From the NCBI GenBank assembly GCA_040755055.1, contig JBFMBS010000006.1, forward strand, positions 103,498 through 167,497: DNA of 64,000 nucleotides. Direction: 5' to 3'. Shown in pieces: positions 9,464-18,633 of this stretch. The notes under the pieces are model-generated. The model had not been told where the DNA came from. It was given only the letters and a program-made list of their open reading frames with translations, and searched no databases. The position numbers and the translations under genes are program-made. Positions within the stretch are counted from its first letter, which is position 1. Every line of letters begins with the position of its first letter. The stretch is from DYJK01 sp040755055 (GTDB lineage Bacteria > Bacteroidota > Ignavibacteria > Ignavibacteriales > Melioribacteraceae).

Positions 9464-10723
9464 ATGAATTGCTTACAAGAAATACCATTAAAACAACACA
9501 CACCGATTATTCAATATCAATATAATCAAGAAGGTGCAACTTTAAGAGCGAGTGATATTAAGCCAAGATTAGATAAATATCTGAATGAGACAATACTAAA
9601 CAAATATTATGAATCTGCTGTTTTAACAAGCGGAATAAAGGGAGTTATAAGTGAACAAGCTGGGAGAATGAAAAATAAAAGAAGCAGTCTCTACCAAATA
9701 GATATTGAATCATCAGATAAGAATGAATTAGAGATCAAACGTGAAGGTAGAGGTGATCGCAGTTTGTATTTTGGTGATATAAAAAAGATGCTACTTTATA
9801 AACAAAATAAAATAATTGTAAAGTCATTCTATCCAGAACTGATCGAGGCAATTAAATTAACACTTCCCATTATGTTCATGTTTGAAAACTTTGGTACACG
9901 ACAGAATAAAGGTTATGGTTCTTATACTGTTGACGGACAAGAAATAGAAAAAATATTAAAGAAATGCGAAGCTGATTCAGTTTATTATTTTGATATTTCT
10001 AAAAATAAAGAAGATGATAATGAAATATTCTATAGGTTATTTAAGGGAATATATTATTTCTACAACACTATTAAAGGCGGTGTAAATGAAGACTTTAATA
10101 AAAGAGAAAAAGATAAATATTCAAAATCACTTTTATTCAAGTATCTAAAAAATAAAAATCCAGATCTTATATGGGAAAAAAGATTATTGAAATTAGAGCT
10201 TGGCAATAACAAAGATTTTGATAGTGTGAAAAATAATAATGATACAATGCTAATAAGACATGTTTTGGGATTGTCAGATACTTATAGTTTTACACAAAAG
10301 AAAAATGTTAGAATGGACACTGAAGATTACTCGCCTAGGAATGGAAAAACAGTAGAGAATGATATGATAAATATTGATAAAGGATTCCAGTTTAAATTGA
10401 AGAACGACGATTATGATAGAATTCCTTCCCCTATATTTATTAAACCAATAAAACAAGCGAATGAATTTAGAGTATATATTATTTTGAAACCGGATCAGAT
10501 TAATAATATTTCATTTAAAATTAGTAAAGAATATAAATTGGGCACAAAACCTATTCCTATTGGTAACTTTAATAGAAGCGGTTCTTATAGTTTAAAGTGC
10601 ATTAACGATTTTAACTTGATAGATTTTTTTGAAAACGATGTTTGTAAGAAATTTAACAGTCAAACGCGAAGTAGTTTCATTAACAAATTTGTTAAAGATA
10701 TTAAACTAGAAAAATTAGTGTAG
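9464..10723 (+). CDS. cmr1: Divergent Cmr1-type RAMP protein
   Basis: 419-residue protein in the position of Cmr1, the subunit at one end of the type III-B backbone. The N-terminal strand is LKQHTPIIQYQYNQEGATLR, followed by ASDIKPRLDKYL, where classic RAMPs have a PGSSIKGxLR motif. A glycine-rich loop, FENFGTRQNKGYGSYTV (about residue 142-158), fits the RAMP fold. The rest is lysine- and asparagine-rich and not recognisable by eye. I prefer ATG 9464 with GGAG six bases upstream over the GTG at 9449. It lies 7 bases before cas10. Identity as Cmr1 rests on position and the RAMP-like motifs; it could be a lineage-specific RAMP with the same role. Confidence 0.6.
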   Translation: MNCLQEIPLKQHTPIIQYQYNQEGATLRASDIKPRLDKYLNETILNKYYESAVLTSGIKGVISEQAGRMKNKRSSLYQIDIESSDKNELEIKREGRGDRSLYFGDIKKMLLYKQNKIIVKSFYPELIEAIKLTLPIMFMFENFGTRQNKGYGSYTVDGQEIEKILKKCEADSVYYFDISKNKEDDNEIFYRLFKGIYYFYNTIKGGVNEDFNKREKDKYSKSLLFKYLKNKNPDLIWEKRLLKLELGNNKDFDSVKNNNDTMLIRHVLGLSDTYSFTQKKNVRMDTEDYSPRNGKTVENDMINIDKGFQFKLKNDDYDRIPSPIFIKPIKQANEFRVYIILKPDQINNISFKISKEYKLGTKPIPIGNFNRSGSYSLKCINDFNLIDFFENDVCKKFNSQTRSSFINKFVKDIKLEKLV

Positions 10724-10730
10724 GTTTTTT

Positions 10731-12359
10731 ATGAACAATAAATATCAATCATTATTTGGTTTTACAATTGGCCCTATTGTTGAAGTTCTTATGCACTCTA
10801 AGAAGAGTAGGGAACTATGGTGCGGTTCATATTTCTTTTCTTTGTATATGAAAGAACTAAACGATAAGCTAAACGCAAGCGTTGATTATAATATCATTAC
10901 ACCATTTGTTGGTTCAATTCCCAAGACGCGTGCCGGAATCTATCACGATCATATTATTGGTGCAAGCACTAAGAATAAAAATGATACATATAATGTGATT
11001 GAAAACTTTAACAAAGAAGTTTTTGAGAATATTACTAAACTAATTGCTGACTTAAAAAATCCTTCGACTCACGGCACAATAAAAAATATCCTATCAGATT
11101 ATTTGCAGACAAAATTTGTAGTAGTTGGCTACCCTAATAATAACCCTTCTGATGCGCAATTGATATTAACTATTGATTCCTATCTCCTTGCATTTGAATC
11201 TAATAGAACTTTTACTTTGGGTGAGAGTAAAGATACGTGTCAGCGATGCAATACGCTTCCTTCTTTTACAACAGAAGATATACCATTTGAGAAAATGAAT
11301 GTACCGCTATGCCCGTTATGCTACTTTCAGTTGTTTCATTATAAAAATAATATGTTAAAAAGTATTATTGGACCAAGAAACTTTCCTTCGACTGGGGAGA
11401 TTTCTACAACTGAGATGAACATAAAAAACCCCCTGGAATATTTTTCATTTTTAGAGGAGAACCAGATTAATCGTGAGCTCGAGTTTGAAGATAAAGATTT
11501 CAAGAAATTAGCAAATCAAACAAGTGTAAAACTTAAACCTTACCATAAATATATGGCCATAGTTAATGCTGATGGCGATTCTCTGGGACGTTTCGCTCAA
11601 AATTATTCCCCTACAAATAATGAAACATTATCTCAGAGATTATTCAATTTCTCTTTGAAAGTTATTGAAATAACGAAAAAATACTATGGGGAATTAATTT
11701 ATTGCGGAGGTGACGATATGTTGGCATTTATGCCGGTCGCAATTAATGGAGGAAGAACGACCGTCATAGATTATGCAAAAGAGTTGTCTGATGCGTATGC
11801 AACCGAAGTTGATAAAGGAGCTAATGAAACATCGTTATCGGTCGGGATTAATATAATATATTATAAGCATCCGCTTTCATTTGGGCTGCAAGAGGCATAC
11901 GAACAAGAGAGGCGGGCAAAGCAATTTAGAAATTCTCTGTCATTACAATTAACACAACACTCCGGACAAGTTACACAAGTGCCGCCAGACGATAATAAAG
12001 GGAAAATTATCCCTTTGAAATTTGACTCGCCAGCGTTTAATGATTTTTTAGAAATGATGAAAAATATTCTTTCTGATACAATAGATAATGGTGGAACTAT
12101 TCATCAACTTTCATTTCCACACGGAATGCTGCAAGAATTGATATTAGTTAAACCAATATTGGTTAATCTCTCTAGTCCACAGATTGATCATTTTTTTGCA
12201 AATCATTTTAATGAAGAAATTCACCGGTCAGGATATGGTGTAAATTTCATAAGGGATAAAATAAAGAACGGGTATTTGCACTATGGAAAAGTTGAGGTGT
12301 TGGAATTAATCATTCAATTTTTGAGGTTCATAGAATTTTTAAGAGGAGAAGACAAATGA
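10731..12359 (+). CDS. cas10: Cas10/Cmr2, HD-less, cyclase-competent
   Basis: 542-residue large subunit of the type III-B complex. Two palm domains are recognisable: the first has AIVNADGDSLGRF (about 280), the second YCGGDDMLAFMP with the GGDD nucleotide-cyclase motif at about residue 325. A zinc ribbon lies between (CQRCNT and CPLC at about 175-205). The N-terminus (MNNKYQSLFGFTIGPIVEVL) shows no HD-nuclease motif and the protein is short for Cas10, so ssDNA cleavage is not expected. With an intact GGDD motif the output should be a nucleotide second messenger. The CorA neighbour points to SAM-AMP rather than cyclic oligoadenylate, an inference. The gene overlaps cmr3 by four bases (ATGA). 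Confidence 0.93.
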   Translation: MNNKYQSLFGFTIGPIVEVLMHSKKSRELWCGSYFFSLYMKELNDKLNASVDYNIITPFVGSIPKTRAGIYHDHIIGASTKNKNDTYNVIENFNKEVFENITKLIADLKNPSTHGTIKNILSDYLQTKFVVVGYPNNNPSDAQLILTIDSYLLAFESNRTFTLGESKDTCQRCNTLPSFTTEDIPFEKMNVPLCPLCYFQLFHYKNNMLKSIIGPRNFPSTGEISTTEMNIKNPLEYFSFLEENQINRELEFEDKDFKKLANQTSVKLKPYHKYMAIVNADGDSLGRFAQNYSPTNNETLSQRLFNFSLKVIEITKKYYGELIYCGGDDMLAFMPVAINGGRTTVIDYAKELSDAYATEVDKGANETSLSVGINIIYYKHPLSFGLQEAYEQERRAKQFRNSLSLQLTQHSGQVTQVPPDDNKGKIIPLKFDSPAFNDFLEMMKNILSDTIDNGGTIHQLSFPHGMLQELILVKPILVNLSSPQIDHFFANHFNEEIHRSGYGVNFIRDKIKNGYLHYGKVEVLELIIQFLRFIEFLRGEDK

Positions 12360-13483
12360 GCGTGAAACCGTATTTAATAACATTTAAGCCATTCGGGAGA
12401 TATTATTTCGGGACATCAAGATCATTCGCCGAAGGTTTTTATGCAGTATCTCAAAAATTTCCAACACAAACGACAATTTTAGGATGTTTAAGATACACTC
12501 TCCTTTTGCAAAATGGTTTTGATTCTAAACTAAACCCAAAACAACAAGATCTAACAAAATTTTATGATTTAACCGGTAAATCTAAAATGGCATCTTTATT
12601 AGTTGAGAATGACGATGATTTCGGTGTTATTTGTAAGATATCGCCGGTGTTTATTGTAGAAAGAGATAAAAGCGGAACAATTCAAGATTTTTTATTGCAA
12701 TTACCTAGTGACGTTGTTTTGAGGGGAAATAGTATCCAACGGAAGACCTTCGAAGCTATTTTTGATACTAAAAATAATTCGAATAAAACTAATCTTAATA
12801 TTTCGTACAAGAAAGCTTTTAGTGATAAAGATTACACGTGTGATAATAAAATGGGAGGCAAAAATTTTTGGAATAATTATTCAAAGAATTCGACAAGTAA
12901 TCCGATAGAAGAAGAAAAAATTTTTATTAATGATAAACAACCGGGTTTAGGGAGAAATGAAAATAGAGTAGCTGAAGAATCAAAGTTCTATATTAAAAAA
13001 GACTTTAGACTGAGGAAAAATTATTCATTTGGTGTCATAGTACATATTGATGATGAAAAAATTGCAATCAATAACACTGAAAGTTCTAAAAAGTGGAAAT
13101 TGCATAACGATGATGCAAAACTCGGTGGGGAAAATTGCTGGTTTAGGATGAAGATTATCTCGACCGAGGATTTTCAATTTGATCATCCTATTATTGATAG
13201 ATTTTTTGATGTTGGTGACTTTGGTGACTTCGAAAATCTCCCAGTTACTGATGCAAATAAAAAGATGGTATTTATCTCACCACTTATAGGCAGCGGTGAA
13301 TTAAAGTATCAACATGGAATTGTCAACAATGTTTATTCTGTTAGAATATGGATTAGCGGTTCTAAAAAAACTGACTCTTTTATGTCTATCCCTCAAGGTT
13401 CGGTTATATATGGAGAGATTAAAAGAAACGGTTTTAAATCCTTCAGGAAAAAAATTGGTTTTAATTGGGCAATACAAGTTTAA
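12356..13483 (+). CDS. cmr3: Cmr3 RAMP protein
   Basis: 375-residue Cmr3-type RAMP subunit, which caps the crRNA 5' handle together with Cas10. It opens MSVKPYLITFKPFGRYYFG and has the characteristic early loop SQKFPTQTTILGCLRYTLL (about 32-50), the Cmr3 equivalent of PxPxTxxGALR. The C-terminus contains QGSVIYGEIKRNGF, a late glycine-rich segment. Start codon overlaps the cas10 stop, so translation is coupled. The central part (about 150-230) is poorly conserved and charged. Assignment rests on the N-terminal motif and gene order. Confidence 0.82.
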   Translation: MSVKPYLITFKPFGRYYFGTSRSFAEGFYAVSQKFPTQTTILGCLRYTLLLQNGFDSKLNPKQQDLTKFYDLTGKSKMASLLVENDDDFGVICKISPVFIVERDKSGTIQDFLLQLPSDVVLRGNSIQRKTFEAIFDTKNNSNKTNLNISYKKAFSDKDYTCDNKMGGKNFWNNYSKNSTSNPIEEEKIFINDKQPGLGRNENRVAEESKFYIKKDFRLRKNYSFGVIVHIDDEKIAINNTESSKKWKLHNDDAKLGGENCWFRMKIISTEDFQFDHPIIDRFFDVGDFGDFENLPVTDANKKMVFISPLIGSGELKYQHGIVNNVYSVRIWISGSKKTDSFMSIPQGSVIYGEIKRNGFKSFRKKIGFNWAIQV

Positions 13484-13498
13484 ATATGGAGAAGAACT

Positions 13499-14320
13499 AT
13501 GAAAAAGTATCAAGCATTTATTATTACAACATTAACTAGTACCCATCTAGGTTCAGGGGAAACCCATATCGGTGTAATTGATAATCTCGTTCAAAAAGAT
13601 CCGGTTACTAAAATTCCAGTTTTTCATTCTTCAGGCATAAAGGGAGCGCTTAAATGGCATTTTAAAAATCACCCCTCTTTGAATATAAACGTAATCTTTG
13701 GGAAAGAGGATGACCAACCCGGGCACCTAATTATTAATGAGGCAACATTAATTACTTTGCCGCTTCGTTCTACTCACAAAGTTTATTTTGAATGTTCCTC
13801 ACCCTTGGTACTTGAAGAATATTTTGAATCACTTAATAACTTCTTATCTATTAGTAAGGATATTAGCACATTTATTAATTATCTCAGAACACAAACGTCA
13901 GATTTCCAGATGTTTGATGAATGCCAAAACATCGAAATCGAAGATTATTGTAATTCAAGTAAAATAGATTTTGGTAGCACTGGTGAATTAAATGAAGTAA
14001 AAAAATTATTAAAAGATTATTGTCATATAGACTTATCAAGGTTTGCAATCTTCAAAGACGAAATTTTTCAAGATATCTGCGAGCATAATTTACCAATTAT
14101 TGCCCGTAACCAAATTAACGAAGATGGAACGAGCGGCAATCTTTTTTACGAAGAGGTTCTACCCAGACGAACCAAAATGAGTTTAATACTTGGTGACGAT
14201 GGTACCCTTAATTCCGATTTTAGTTCATTCTGCGATGAGATAGTCAAAACAACCGAAATAATTCAATTTGGTGCTAACTATTCTGTTGGTTATGGGTTTA
14301 CCAAAATCAGTAAAATGTGA
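13499..14320 (+). CDS. cmr4: Cmr4 backbone RAMP, target-RNA nuclease
   Basis: 273-residue Cmr4, the repeated backbone subunit whose aspartate cuts bound target RNA at 6-nt intervals. The N-terminus has THLGSGETHIGVIDNLVQKD; D28 in GVIDNLVQKD lies where the catalytic aspartate of Cmr4 is found. FHSSGIKGALKWHF (about 41-54) is the RAMP glycine-lysine motif. The C-terminus, QFGANYSVGYGFTKIS, is the usual end of Cmr4. A GGAG ribosome-binding site lies about eight bases before the ATG. With the catalytic aspartate present, RNA cleavage should be active, which also serves to switch off signalling. Confidence 0.9.
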   Translation: MKKYQAFIITTLTSTHLGSGETHIGVIDNLVQKDPVTKIPVFHSSGIKGALKWHFKNHPSLNINVIFGKEDDQPGHLIINEATLITLPLRSTHKVYFECSSPLVLEEYFESLNNFLSISKDISTFINYLRTQTSDFQMFDECQNIEIEDYCNSSKIDFGSTGELNEVKKLLKDYCHIDLSRFAIFKDEIFQDICEHNLPIIARNQINEDGTSGNLFYEEVLPRRTKMSLILGDDGTLNSDFSSFCDEIVKTTEIIQFGANYSVGYGFTKISKM

Positions 14321-14328
14321 GGTGTATG

Positions 14329-14793
14329 ATGAATCAGAAAAATTTTGAAAAATTAATTCCAATTGCTCTTGATGTTCTTAATAATGACGAAGAAATCAAA
14401 CGAAATCTTATAAATGAGGATAACTCAATTGATTCAACTTATTTTAGTTATATAGATTCATTTGTCCCGGCTGCAAGACTATCAGGACTTCTTTTAACTT
14501 TACAATATTATAAAACTCATAAACCCAAAACCAGCAATACAGAAGATAATAACCCAAATCCATCAAAACATTCTCGTGAAAAGATTTATTATTTATTCTC
14601 CTTGGTACTTAAAAAAAGTGAATTATTACCTGGTTTGAGTAACGATAATGATATTTATGATTTCTATAATGCAAACCGCTCTGACTCTGTAAAGAAAATT
14701 ATCATAAGGAATCGCTTGGTTGAAACAGCCACAGCATGCAAGTACGCGATTAAATCTTTTGAGAAAAAATCTGATAAGGAGGATGAAGGATGA
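14329..14793 (+). CDS. cmr5: Cmr5 small subunit
   Basis: 154-residue small, charged, mostly helical protein in the Cmr5 position between cmr4 and cmr6. It opens MNQKNFEKLIPIALDVLNN; SYIDSFVPAARLSGLLLTLQ (about 35-55) matches the Cmr5 pattern of helices contributing to the inner filament of the complex. ATG 14329 is chosen because GAGG lies six bases upstream; ATG 14326 and GTG 14317 are alternatives. The gene overlaps cmr6 by four bases (ATGA). Assignment is by position, size and helical character; small subunits diverge fast. Confidence 0.75.
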   Translation: MNQKNFEKLIPIALDVLNNDEEIKRNLINEDNSIDSTYFSYIDSFVPAARLSGLLLTLQYYKTHKPKTSNTEDNNPNPSKHSREKIYYLFSLVLKKSELLPGLSNDNDIYDFYNANRSDSVKKIIIRNRLVETATACKYAIKSFEKKSDKEDEG

Positions 14794-15554
14794 ACATAAG
14801 TAATCCCTCACATTATTTTTATTTAAAAAATGGTAGTGATTTAGATGAGTATGAGAGGCAAAATGAATTTGTCTCGGCGGTTCTCTCTGAATTTTCGACT
14901 CCTTTTTTTGAATTGCCTAATGTCACTAATAAATTTAATCTTACATTTAAATACAACGGTTTATTAGTTGGTTCGGGTTATCTTCATCCCAAAATAGATG
15001 AACAAGATTTTCAGCTTGGATTCTATTTTGATTTTACTTCCGGTCTTCCGACAATTCCAGGCACTTCGATAAAGGGAGTTTTGAAGAAATATTTCCCATT
15101 TAAAGCCGAAAGCGATAAAATACTCCGAATGAAATCATGTTATATATTTGATTCATTTAATAAGATAAATCAAATTAGAAACGATAATGTTTCCCCTTTA
15201 TTCTCTCTGATAAAAAACGAGTTGTTGGATCCCAAATTGCTTGACGAAATATTCTTCAAAGATAGACAGATATTTTTTGATGCGTTTGTTGTTGGTATTC
15301 ATAACGGGAAGTTGTTTGAAGAAGATCATATTACGTCTCACAAAGCCGGAAAATTTAAAGCACCGAACCCGGTTAAATTTCTTAAAGTAGCTCCCGGTAC
15401 AAGTTTCCGTTTTCAATTCAAGCTGACAAATTATTCTCAAAACGGAATTAATATTTCGGCTTCACAAAAAGAAAATTTGTTTAAGAAAATATTAAGAGAT
15501 TTCGGCATCGGGGCTAAACGGAATGTTGGGTATGGACAATTTACCGCTGTTTGA
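14790..15554 (+). CDS. cmr6: Cmr6 RAMP protein
   Basis: 254-residue Cmr6-type RAMP, the backbone subunit at the crRNA 3' end. Motifs are KYNGLLVGSGYLHPK (about 54-68), SGLPTIPGTSIKGVLKKYF (about 86-104, the RAMP signature), a VAPGTSFRFQFKLT strand and the C-terminal GIGAKRNVGYGQF glycine-rich loop. All parts expected of Cmr6 are present and the length is typical. An AGGAGGATGAAGG region supplies a good ribosome-binding site inside the end of cmr5. The stop is three bases before the RT-Cas1 start, so effector and adaptation genes share one transcript. Confidence 0.88.
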   Translation: MNISNPSHYFYLKNGSDLDEYERQNEFVSAVLSEFSTPFFELPNVTNKFNLTFKYNGLLVGSGYLHPKIDEQDFQLGFYFDFTSGLPTIPGTSIKGVLKKYFPFKAESDKILRMKSCYIFDSFNKINQIRNDNVSPLFSLIKNELLDPKLLDEIFFKDRQIFFDAFVVGIHNGKLFEEDHITSHKAGKFKAPNPVKFLKVAPGTSFRFQFKLTNYSQNGINISASQKENLFKKILRDFGIGAKRNVGYGQFTAV

Positions 15555-15557
15555 TTA

Positions 15558-18359
15558 ATGGACCTCTCATTTTTAGATAAGCTTTTTATCCGGCAGTTTA
15601 ATGTTCAAATCCGGTTTAAGGAAGAGATAACCTTCCATTTTTACCACGGACCTAAAATATACGGGCTTGTAAGCCGGGCACTTAACCAACACCCTATTGG
15701 CGATGATGTTATTATCTACACACCGGAAAGCGGACGCATTCTTTACCAACCTTACACGCTTTATAATTTTGGAATCACTGTTTTAAATGAGAAATCTTAT
15801 ACAAAAGAAAATCTACTTGATGCCTTTCGTTTATTAAATCCTTCCGATTACCCCGGCGACTTAAACGGGGACTCCGTTGAACTAGTAGAAATTACGGAAC
15901 TTGAAACTTCTGCTTATAAAGATTTTTCTGGCGCAGACAATAACTACACACTGGAAATAATTACGCCCTTACGTATCGAAAGACCGGACGAGGACAAAGA
16001 GGAAGGGAAAACATATTTTGACCTAAATTATTTTGACTGCCGGGAATTTTTTTACCGGCTCTTTGACCGCTTATTGAAACTTCACAAACTGAGCGTTACC
16101 GATCATCCTTTACGTGTTTTTCCGCCTCTGCCTAAATTTGAATTAATAAACACAAATTTCTTATGGATTGATGCGCCTAAGAACGACTCTACTATCGGCG
16201 GTATTGTTGGCAAAGTGGAATTCAATGCAGTATTGGACGAAACATGGAAAAAAGTTTTATGGCTCGGGCAGTTCACACATGCCGGCAGATATCCTTCATT
16301 TGGACTCGGGAAATATTTAATTGCCAAGCCGGCAAGTAATATTGAAACCGTTAAACCGGTAAAAACTTTTTTTGAACTTTCACTGAACAAACAAAATTTT
16401 GAAGATGCTTTTGTTCATATTAAAAACAACAGCGATTTACCCGGCGTTGATGGAATTACTCCGGGTTCTTTTGAAGAAAATTTTAAAGAAAATATCGGTT
16501 CTTTTATTAAAGAGATCGAAACCGGTAATTATAAAAGCTCCGATCTAAAAGGAATAATTATTCCTAAAGAAAATTCTAAAATAAGGGCGCTTGCGGTACC
16601 AACCTTTAAAGATAGAATTTTTCAAAGAGCTGTCTGCCAGGTCCTTTCTCTATCTTTTGATCATTTGCTGGAAGAAAATTCCTTTGCATATCGTAAGGGT
16701 TTCTCCCGGATAAGTGCTTCAAAAGAAATTAACACTGCGTACAAAAACGGCTACCGTTACATACTCGAATCCGATATTCAATCTTTCTTCGATAATGTTG
16801 ACTGGCAAATTTTATTTTCCAAACTCGACATTCTTTTAAGGAACGACCCGGTCCTTAATATCATTAAAAGCTGGGTAGCCGAAGACGTTGTCTTTGAAGG
16901 AACTAAAATTAAAAGAAGTAAAGGTCTGCCCCAGGGTGCCGTTGTTTCCCCGTTGCTTGCGAATCTTTACCTTGATGAATTTGACGAACTGCTGCAAGAT
17001 AACTTTAAACTTATCCGCTATGCAGATGATTTTGTTATCCTCTGCAAATCCAAAGAAGAAGCCGAAAAAGCATTGGCAGAAGTTAAAGAGGCATTAGACA
17101 GACTTGAACTGGAAATTAAACCTTCAAAAACAAAAATCACAACTTTTAAAGAAGGGTTCCAGTATCTCGGTTATCTTTTTGTTCAATCGCTGGTGCTCGA
17201 AAAAGAAAAAGAAGATAAACTTCAAAACTATAAACAAGCCGATCTGCGCGAATCAATTCCCGATGGCAGCTGGCTTTCGTTCGTTGATTTTTCAAAAACA
17301 AAAACTATCCCTAACAAACCGGTCTTTCAATCTGTAAAAACAGAAGAAGTTATTGAAGAAGATTACAACAAGTACCCGGTATATGTTACTGATTTCGAAA
17401 CATCGGTTCACATCGAAGGAAATACCGTAGAATTAATTGACGAAGACAGATTCGATAAAGACAACCCCAAATTCCCGGTTCATGAAATAAACTCTCTTAT
17501 AATTATAGGCGCTTCTAAAATTACAATGCCGGCGGTTTTTAAACTGAATGAAAATGGAATACCCGTCTATTTCTGCAAACCTTCGGGCGAACTTAAACTT
17601 GCCATTCCGGTTCACAATCCTAATTACAATGTTTGGTTTCACCAGGCGCGTTTGGCAGAAGATGCGGAATTCACTCTTAAATTTGCCAAAGCCATTGTTG
17701 AAGCAAAAATAAACAACCATAAAGTTCTCTCGCGCAGAATTGAGGGGAACGAGCTTCTTATCAAAAAGTTCGATTCGCTTCTGCGTAAAACCGAAACAGC
17801 GGAAACACTCGATTCCCTACGCGGTATCGAAGGAACTTCTGCCGTAACTTTTTTTGATGTTTTCAATAATTCTTTGGAAGACGATTGGAAATTTGAAACC
17901 CGTACAAAACATCCGCCCGAAGACCGTGTTAATGCGATGTTATCTTACGGCTACACTATTTTATATCATTACATTTCTACGGCACTCCAAACCGAAGGAT
18001 TAAATCCCAATATCGGCTGGTTCCATAGACCGAGCGAAAGATACTTTGCGCTTGCTTCAGACATCCAGGAAGAATTCCGCCATATTATCGATTCTCTTAT
18101 TATAAATATGATCCACAGAAACATGGTTAAACTTGATGATTTTGTTTTTAATGAAAAAAACAGTTACCCGTGTTTGATGACTAAGAATTTTAGAAAATTA
18201 TTTATTGAAAGAGTAGAAGAACGTTTAAAAGTGCAGTTTACACCGCCCGGTTCTGCAAAACAAATTTCTTACCGGGATTTTATTCACAAACAAGCGCAGT
18301 CGATAAAAAAAACCGCCGCTTCTGGTAACTTAATTTATCAACCCCTAAGGATAAGATAA
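15558..18359 (+). CDS. cas6-rt-cas1: Cas6-reverse transcriptase-Cas1 fusion
   Basis: 933-residue three-domain protein combining crRNA processing and spacer capture. Residues 1-260 are Cas6-like, ending in the glycine-rich GQFTHAGRYPSFGLGKYL. Residues about 285-545 are a group II intron-type reverse transcriptase: LPGVDGITPGSFE, RALAVPTFKDRIFQRAV, SDIQSFFDNVD, GLPQGAVVSPLLANLYL, and the catalytic YADD at 488-491. Residues about 608-925 are Cas1 with metal-site candidates E758 (RGIEGTSA), H823 (GWFHRPSERY) and E838/E839 (SDIQEEFR). All three active sites look intact. In the studied Marinomonas Cas6-RT-Cas1 the fusion captures spacers directly from RNA and the Cas6 domain supports both jobs. The stop TAA shares one base with the cas2 ATG. 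Confidence 0.95.
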   Translation: MDLSFLDKLFIRQFNVQIRFKEEITFHFYHGPKIYGLVSRALNQHPIGDDVIIYTPESGRILYQPYTLYNFGITVLNEKSYTKENLLDAFRLLNPSDYPGDLNGDSVELVEITELETSAYKDFSGADNNYTLEIITPLRIERPDEDKEEGKTYFDLNYFDCREFFYRLFDRLLKLHKLSVTDHPLRVFPPLPKFELINTNFLWIDAPKNDSTIGGIVGKVEFNAVLDETWKKVLWLGQFTHAGRYPSFGLGKYLIAKPASNIETVKPVKTFFELSLNKQNFEDAFVHIKNNSDLPGVDGITPGSFEENFKENIGSFIKEIETGNYKSSDLKGIIIPKENSKIRALAVPTFKDRIFQRAVCQVLSLSFDHLLEENSFAYRKGFSRISASKEINTAYKNGYRYILESDIQSFFDNVDWQILFSKLDILLRNDPVLNIIKSWVAEDVVFEGTKIKRSKGLPQGAVVSPLLANLYLDEFDELLQDNFKLIRYADDFVILCKSKEEAEKALAEVKEALDRLELEIKPSKTKITTFKEGFQYLGYLFVQSLVLEKEKEDKLQNYKQADLRESIPDGSWLSFVDFSKTKTIPNKPVFQSVKTEEVIEEDYNKYPVYVTDFETSVHIEGNTVELIDEDRFDKDNPKFPVHEINSLIIIGASKITMPAVFKLNENGIPVYFCKPSGELKLAIPVHNPNYNVWFHQARLAEDAEFTLKFAKAIVEAKINNHKVLSRRIEGNELLIKKFDSLLRKTETAETLDSLRGIEGTSAVTFFDVFNNSLEDDWKFETRTKHPPEDRVNAMLSYGYTILYHYISTALQTEGLNPNIGWFHRPSERYFALASDIQEEFRHIIDSLIINMIHRNMVKLDDFVFNEKNSYPCLMTKNFRKLFIERVEERLKVQFTPPGSAKQISYRDFIHKQAQSIKKTAASGNLIYQPLRIR

Positions 18360-18633
18360 TGTACTATCTAATTTCTTATGATGTTGAAGATGATAAAATC
18401 CGTCTTAAAATAAGCAAGGTTTTAGAGGATTACGGGCACCGGGTGCAAAATCTGTTTTTGAATGCCGGCTTACGGAAAAACTTTACGGCGAACTCACAGC
18501 CAAACTATCAAAAACTTTAAACCTGAAAGGAAACATTAGAATTTATCCCCTTTGCAAAGAATGTTACGGAAAAGCCGTTGGTATAGGCGATATTAAAAGA
18601 ATACCCGGTTCAAAAGGATATGTAATTGTTTGA
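18359..18633 (+). pseudogene. cas2: cas2, frameshifted by one-base deletion
   Basis: Cas2 normally bridges two Cas1 dimers and is needed for spacer integration. From ATG 18359 the frame reads MYYLISYDVEDDKIRLKISK and on to EDYGHRVQN, then leaves the Cas2 pattern and stops at a TAA soon after 18510. From about 18452 another frame continues as VFECRLTEKLYGELTAKLSK, then GNIRIYPLCKECYGKAVGIG, and ends VIV at the TGA at 18633. Joining the two gives a typical 91-residue Cas2, so one base is missing near 18447-18455 (CAAAATCTGTTTTT, one T short). The total is 275 bases, one short of 92 codons. Either the gene is recently broken or the assembly has an indel. Confidence 0.88.
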
